Shown piece after piece: positions 5,989-8,052 of a DNA stretch of 8,052 bases (its first letter is position 1; each line of letters starts with the position of its first letter). The stretch lies in the NCBI GenBank assembly GCA_044344145.1, contig JBIJDM010000135.1, positions 1-8,052 of the forward strand, read 5' to 3'. Source of the stretch: JBAXGE01 sp044344145. Lineage in GTDB: Bacteria; Planctomycetota; Phycisphaerae; WQYP01. A program made the translations under genes and the position numbers. Below the pieces are notes generated by a model. The model saw only the letters and a list, made by a program, of their open reading frames with translations. It did no database searches and had not been told where the DNA came from.

Positions 5989-7110
5989 ATGTTCCGCTGG
6001 CAAACCTTGGTTGGCATCGTATTGGGCCTGCTGCTGGCCGCAGGTATTCTGAGCGTCTGGCAACCGCGTCCGGCACCGAGCAGCGGGCCGATGATTCCGG
6101 ATTACGGCGGGTCACTTTCGACCATAACCATGCAATACACCAAGGGTGCGGAATTTACCTGGCCGATTTACCGGGCGTTTTTAAGTCAGCAAGCGACGTC
6201 CTTAACCGTGCAGGTAATCTGTCCCGAGCCGGCGGATTACGAAGAATTGTTGTCCCAGCTCGGGCTGGTATCACCGCAATTACAGCCCCTGTATACGCAT
6301 CATACGCAGACACCCTGGTCGCGTGACCGCTGGGTTTTATTGGCGGGTACGCAGGAGCGGTTGCCTACGGTGCTGGTGCCGCGCGGGGAATATCAGCAGG
6401 AAGTCTGGGCCCAGCGGGCGGGTGATGCGCGGGTGGGTGAGGATATCAGCCGGGCCCTGCCGACCCGGTACGCATTCCGGCGGAGCACGTTATATTTTGA
6501 CGCGGGTGATTTTCTCGCCGACGGGGCGTATGTGTTTGTGGCGCCGGCGGTGGCGCGGCGCAATGTGCAGCATACCGTGGAGACGCGTGCGGACTTGCTG
6601 CGGGTGTTGGCGCTGGATTTGAAACGCGAACCAATATTGCTGGACGCCGCGCCGGATCATCATGTGGGCATGTTTATGATGTCGGCGGGGGCCCAGACCA
6701 TCGTGGTGGCGGACCCTTCATTAGGGCAAACCGTGTTTAATCCCGAGGGCGCTGCGGCGGCGGGCTTGGCGGGTGGGGCGGATTTTAGTGCCGCCACCCA
6801 ACGGCACTTCGATGCCGTGGCCGATTTGGTGCGTGACAAGGGATTTCGCGTGGTGCGGATCCCGGTGGTGCCGGCGCGGGAAGACAACAAGGTCTATCTG
6901 ACGTATGTCAATGTGATGTTGGATATGCGGGCGGGGCAGCGGGTCGTCTATATGCCCAGTTATGCCGGACAGGAACGCATGAATGCCGCGGCCCAGCAGG
7001 TATGGGAAACGCTGGGCTATACCGTGCATCCCATTGATTGTACCGGCGCGTTCATGCGCGGCGGTACGCTGCACTGTCTGGTGAATGTGCTGGAGCGTGA
7101 ATCACACTAA
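5989..7110 (+). CDS. Membrane-anchored or exported agmatine deiminase-like (pentein/PAD_porph) enzyme
   Basis: The 373-residue product resembles guanidino-modifying enzymes of the agmatine deiminase/peptidylarginine deiminase group, which attack a guanidinium carbon with a cysteine. Recognisable parts in family order are TPWSRDRW (108-115, compare WxRDxGP), YFDAGDF (169-175, compare DGGNF or EGGD), DHHVGMF (223-229, compare GHVDNF, general-base His probably H225), YLTYVNVMLD (303-312), and RGGTLHCLVN (357-366, compare GGGIHCIT) with catalytic Cys C363. The Asp of the HxD motif is replaced by Gly (G227), so the substrate may differ from agmatine or arginine. Residues 4-24 are strongly hydrophobic, indicating a signal peptide or membrane anchor, whereas classical agmatine deiminases are cytosolic. 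The ribosome binding site is weak (AGGTAA at 5976-5981). The gene is monocistronic and faces a minus-strand gene 40 bases beyond its end. Confidence 0.8.
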   Translation: MFRWQTLVGIVLGLLLAAGILSVWQPRPAPSSGPMIPDYGGSLSTITMQYTKGAEFTWPIYRAFLSQQATSLTVQVICPEPADYEELLSQLGLVSPQLQPLYTHHTQTPWSRDRWVLLAGTQERLPTVLVPRGEYQQEVWAQRAGDARVGEDISRALPTRYAFRRSTLYFDAGDFLADGAYVFVAPAVARRNVQHTVETRADLLRVLALDLKREPILLDAAPDHHVGMFMMSAGAQTIVVADPSLGQTVFNPEGAAAAGLAGGADFSAATQRHFDAVADLVRDKGFRVVRIPVVPAREDNKVYLTYVNVMLDMRAGQRVVYMPSYAGQERMNAAAQQVWETLGYTVHPIDCTGAFMRGGTLHCLVNVLERESH

Positions 7111-7144
7111 TCTATTCCGGTGCTTCTGGTAAAGCCAGATAGAT
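7110..7144. terminator. Weak hairpin between convergent genes, possible shared terminator
   Basis: In the 40 bases between the two converging stops, ATCTAT (7110-7115) pairs with ATAGAT (7139-7144), and CTGG (7126-7129) with CCAG (7135-7138) around a five-base loop. A one-sided bulge of ten bases interrupts the stem and there is no proper T run on either strand. The placement is right for a two-way terminator, but the structure is weak. Confidence 0.25.
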
Positions 7145-7150
7145 TTGTGC

Positions 7151-7930
7151 TCAGTGAATTTCTGTGGCCACCCGGGTGACCACCGATTGCAGGACGAGAG
7201 CCTCGGTGGCATTGACCGTGACCAGCCTCCGCCCCTTGGGATCGCGTACGTCCGCAGGCAGACCCGCGACCGACTCACCCAGCAGGGACCGAACAAACAT
7301 ACACGCGGCCAGATAGGTGCCTTTTTCGTTGGGGTGCCGGCGGTCCAGCAATAATTCCAGTTTATGCAGCTCAATTTGGGGGTGTTCGCGCCGCATGATG
7401 CCCCAGGCGGTCCCCACCGGCACAACTGTGGCATGGAGTTGTGCACCCAAGGCATCGTACGTGTCGTTGATCGTATTTTGGCTGGCGCCTTGGGTACGCC
7501 GGGCCCAGGTCATGAACAGAACCGTTTTGGCCCCGGCTTTGCGGATGGCCGTATCGAAGGCGCTGGCGGCGACAAACATGCGGTCACGCTCTTGCACGGC
7601 ACTGGTGCTGTAATCCTGCAGGACGACATAATCCCAGTGTCCCTGCTCGATGGCCCGCAGGGCTTCGCCGTTGCGCCAGTGGCCCGCCAGCGACCACAGG
7701 CTGTGGGCGACCATTTGCGTTTCCACGCGCCGGCCCCGCGCGGCGGCCAGTTGTTTAACAACTTGGGGTAGGTCATTGCGATAGGTCAGGCTGTTACCGA
7801 TGAAGAGCACACGCAGCGGATGCGGATCGCTGGTTGCAGGCAAAGACGTGGGATTGGGGGCGGACGTAGTGGTGCAGGCGGTGCTCAGACCGAGCAGGAA
7901 GAGGAACAGGAAAAGACGGAAGTTGAACAC
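7151..7930 (-). CDS. SGNH/GDSL-type hydrolase lipoprotein
   Basis: This secreted serine hydrolase-like protein, probably an esterase or deacylase of unknown substrate, has the SGNH layout. Block I is FIGNSLTYRND (43-53) with nucleophile S47, block II is probably the Gly in SLAGHW (G83), and the last block is LDRRHPNEKG (195-204) with D196 and H199. The block III region reads VVLQDYS (102-108) rather than GxND, a variant common in GDSL relatives that carry GNSLT. I chose GTG at 7930 over TTG at 7957. AGGA lies eight bases before the GTG, nothing similar precedes the TTG, and the GTG gives a compact lipoprotein signal with lipobox LSTAC (15-19) and acylated Cys C19. A Thr/Ser/Pro-rich linker follows. 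The 259-residue product would be anchored to a membrane by lipid. A sigma-70-type promoter lies upstream. Confidence 0.88.
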   Translation of the reverse strand: MFNFRLFLFLFLLGLSTACTTTSAPNPTSLPATSDPHPLRVLFIGNSLTYRNDLPQVVKQLAAARGRRVETQMVAHSLWSLAGHWRNGEALRAIEQGHWDYVVLQDYSTSAVQERDRMFVAASAFDTAIRKAGAKTVLFMTWARRTQGASQNTINDTYDALGAQLHATVVPVGTAWGIMRREHPQIELHKLELLLDRRHPNEKGTYLAACMFVRSLLGESVAGLPADVRDPKGRRLVTVNATEALVLQSVVTRVATEIH

Positions 7931-7969
7931 GGTGCGGTTCCTGGTTGAGACGCGCAAGTATTGATCAGG

Positions 7970-7983
7970 CCGGGGTTTCCCGG
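7970..7983 (-). other. GC-rich hairpin at the 5' end of the SGNH lipoprotein leader
   Basis: On the minus strand CCGGG, loop AAAC, CCCGG forms a five-base-pair GC stem. If transcription starts near 7987, as the promoter predicts, this hairpin sits at the very 5' end of a leader of about 57 bases and could protect the mRNA. It has no T run, so it is not a terminator. Chance is possible in GC-rich DNA. Confidence 0.25.
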
Positions 7984-7993
7984 GGTTGGTGGC

Positions 7994-8021
7994 AGCATAA
8001 CAGGTTGGCCATGAGCGTCAA
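7994..8021 (-). promoter_or_regulatory. Sigma-70-type extended -10 promoter for the SGNH lipoprotein
   Basis: Read on the minus strand, TTGACG (8021-8016) and TATGCT (7999-7994) are 16 bases apart, with TG one base before the -10 box. The layout is the same as the cysW promoter: near-consensus -35, 16-base spacer, extended -10. Transcription would begin near 7987, about 57 bases before the GTG start at 7930. Confidence 0.6.
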
Positions 8022-8052
8022 CCGGGCCGGAAGTGGCGTGGGGTGGGCTGGG

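Noticed and set aside
1..8052. CRISPR array, insertion sequence, tRNA, rRNA or riboswitch
   Set aside because: No repeat-spacer pattern, transposase motif, terminal inverted repeats, cloverleaf or known leader structure was seen when reading both strands.

Overview
The window is a moderately GC-rich bacterial segment with compact, mostly plus-strand genes. At least four products carry N-terminal signal or membrane sequences, one of them a lipoprotein on the minus strand. The gene types suggest a Gram-negative heterotroph: a probable GYF-RDD membrane protein, a TrpB2-type enzyme, exported proteins of unknown role, and one possible ECF-sigma promoter. A Planctomycetes/Verrucomicrobia-type lineage would fit, but nothing here (no rRNA, tRNA or phylogenetic marker) proves it, so this is a weak inference.

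Layout. (1) 1-1526 looks like a short operon. It holds the 3' part of an RDD-family membrane protein cut by the window edge, a RimJ/RimL-type GNAT acetyltransferase starting at TTG, and an acylphosphatase that overlaps the GNAT stop by ATGA and carries an export signal. (2) 1662-2966 is a stand-alone TrpB2-type PLP enzyme with all key residues intact and no trpA beside it. (3) 3058-5147 is a strong-looking extended -10 promoter followed by cysW and cysA, the second permease and the ATPase of a sulfate/thiosulfate ABC importer; cysT and the binding-protein gene are not here. (4) 5199-5880 is an exported protein of unknown function with a well-supported start, an ECF-like promoter candidate in front and a clear intrinsic terminator behind. 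(5) 5989-7110 is a membrane-anchored or exported member of the guanidino-modifying (agmatine deiminase-like, pentein) superfamily with the catalytic Cys kept but one substrate-binding Asp changed. (6) On the minus strand, converging on it, is an SGNH/GDSL-type hydrolase lipoprotein with its own extended -10 promoter near the right edge.

The genes do not form one obvious pathway. The clearest joint function is cysW-cysA. The TrpB2 gene lies just upstream of this pair, so a link to serine/cysteine/tryptophan metabolism is possible but unproven. No mobile element, CRISPR array, tRNA or rRNA was seen, and no gene-free stretch exceeds 300 bases. The window is mainly ordinary chromosome; the most unusual items are the exported acylphosphatase, the exported pentein enzyme with an altered active site, the partial sulfate transporter locus, and the ECF-type promoter candidate.
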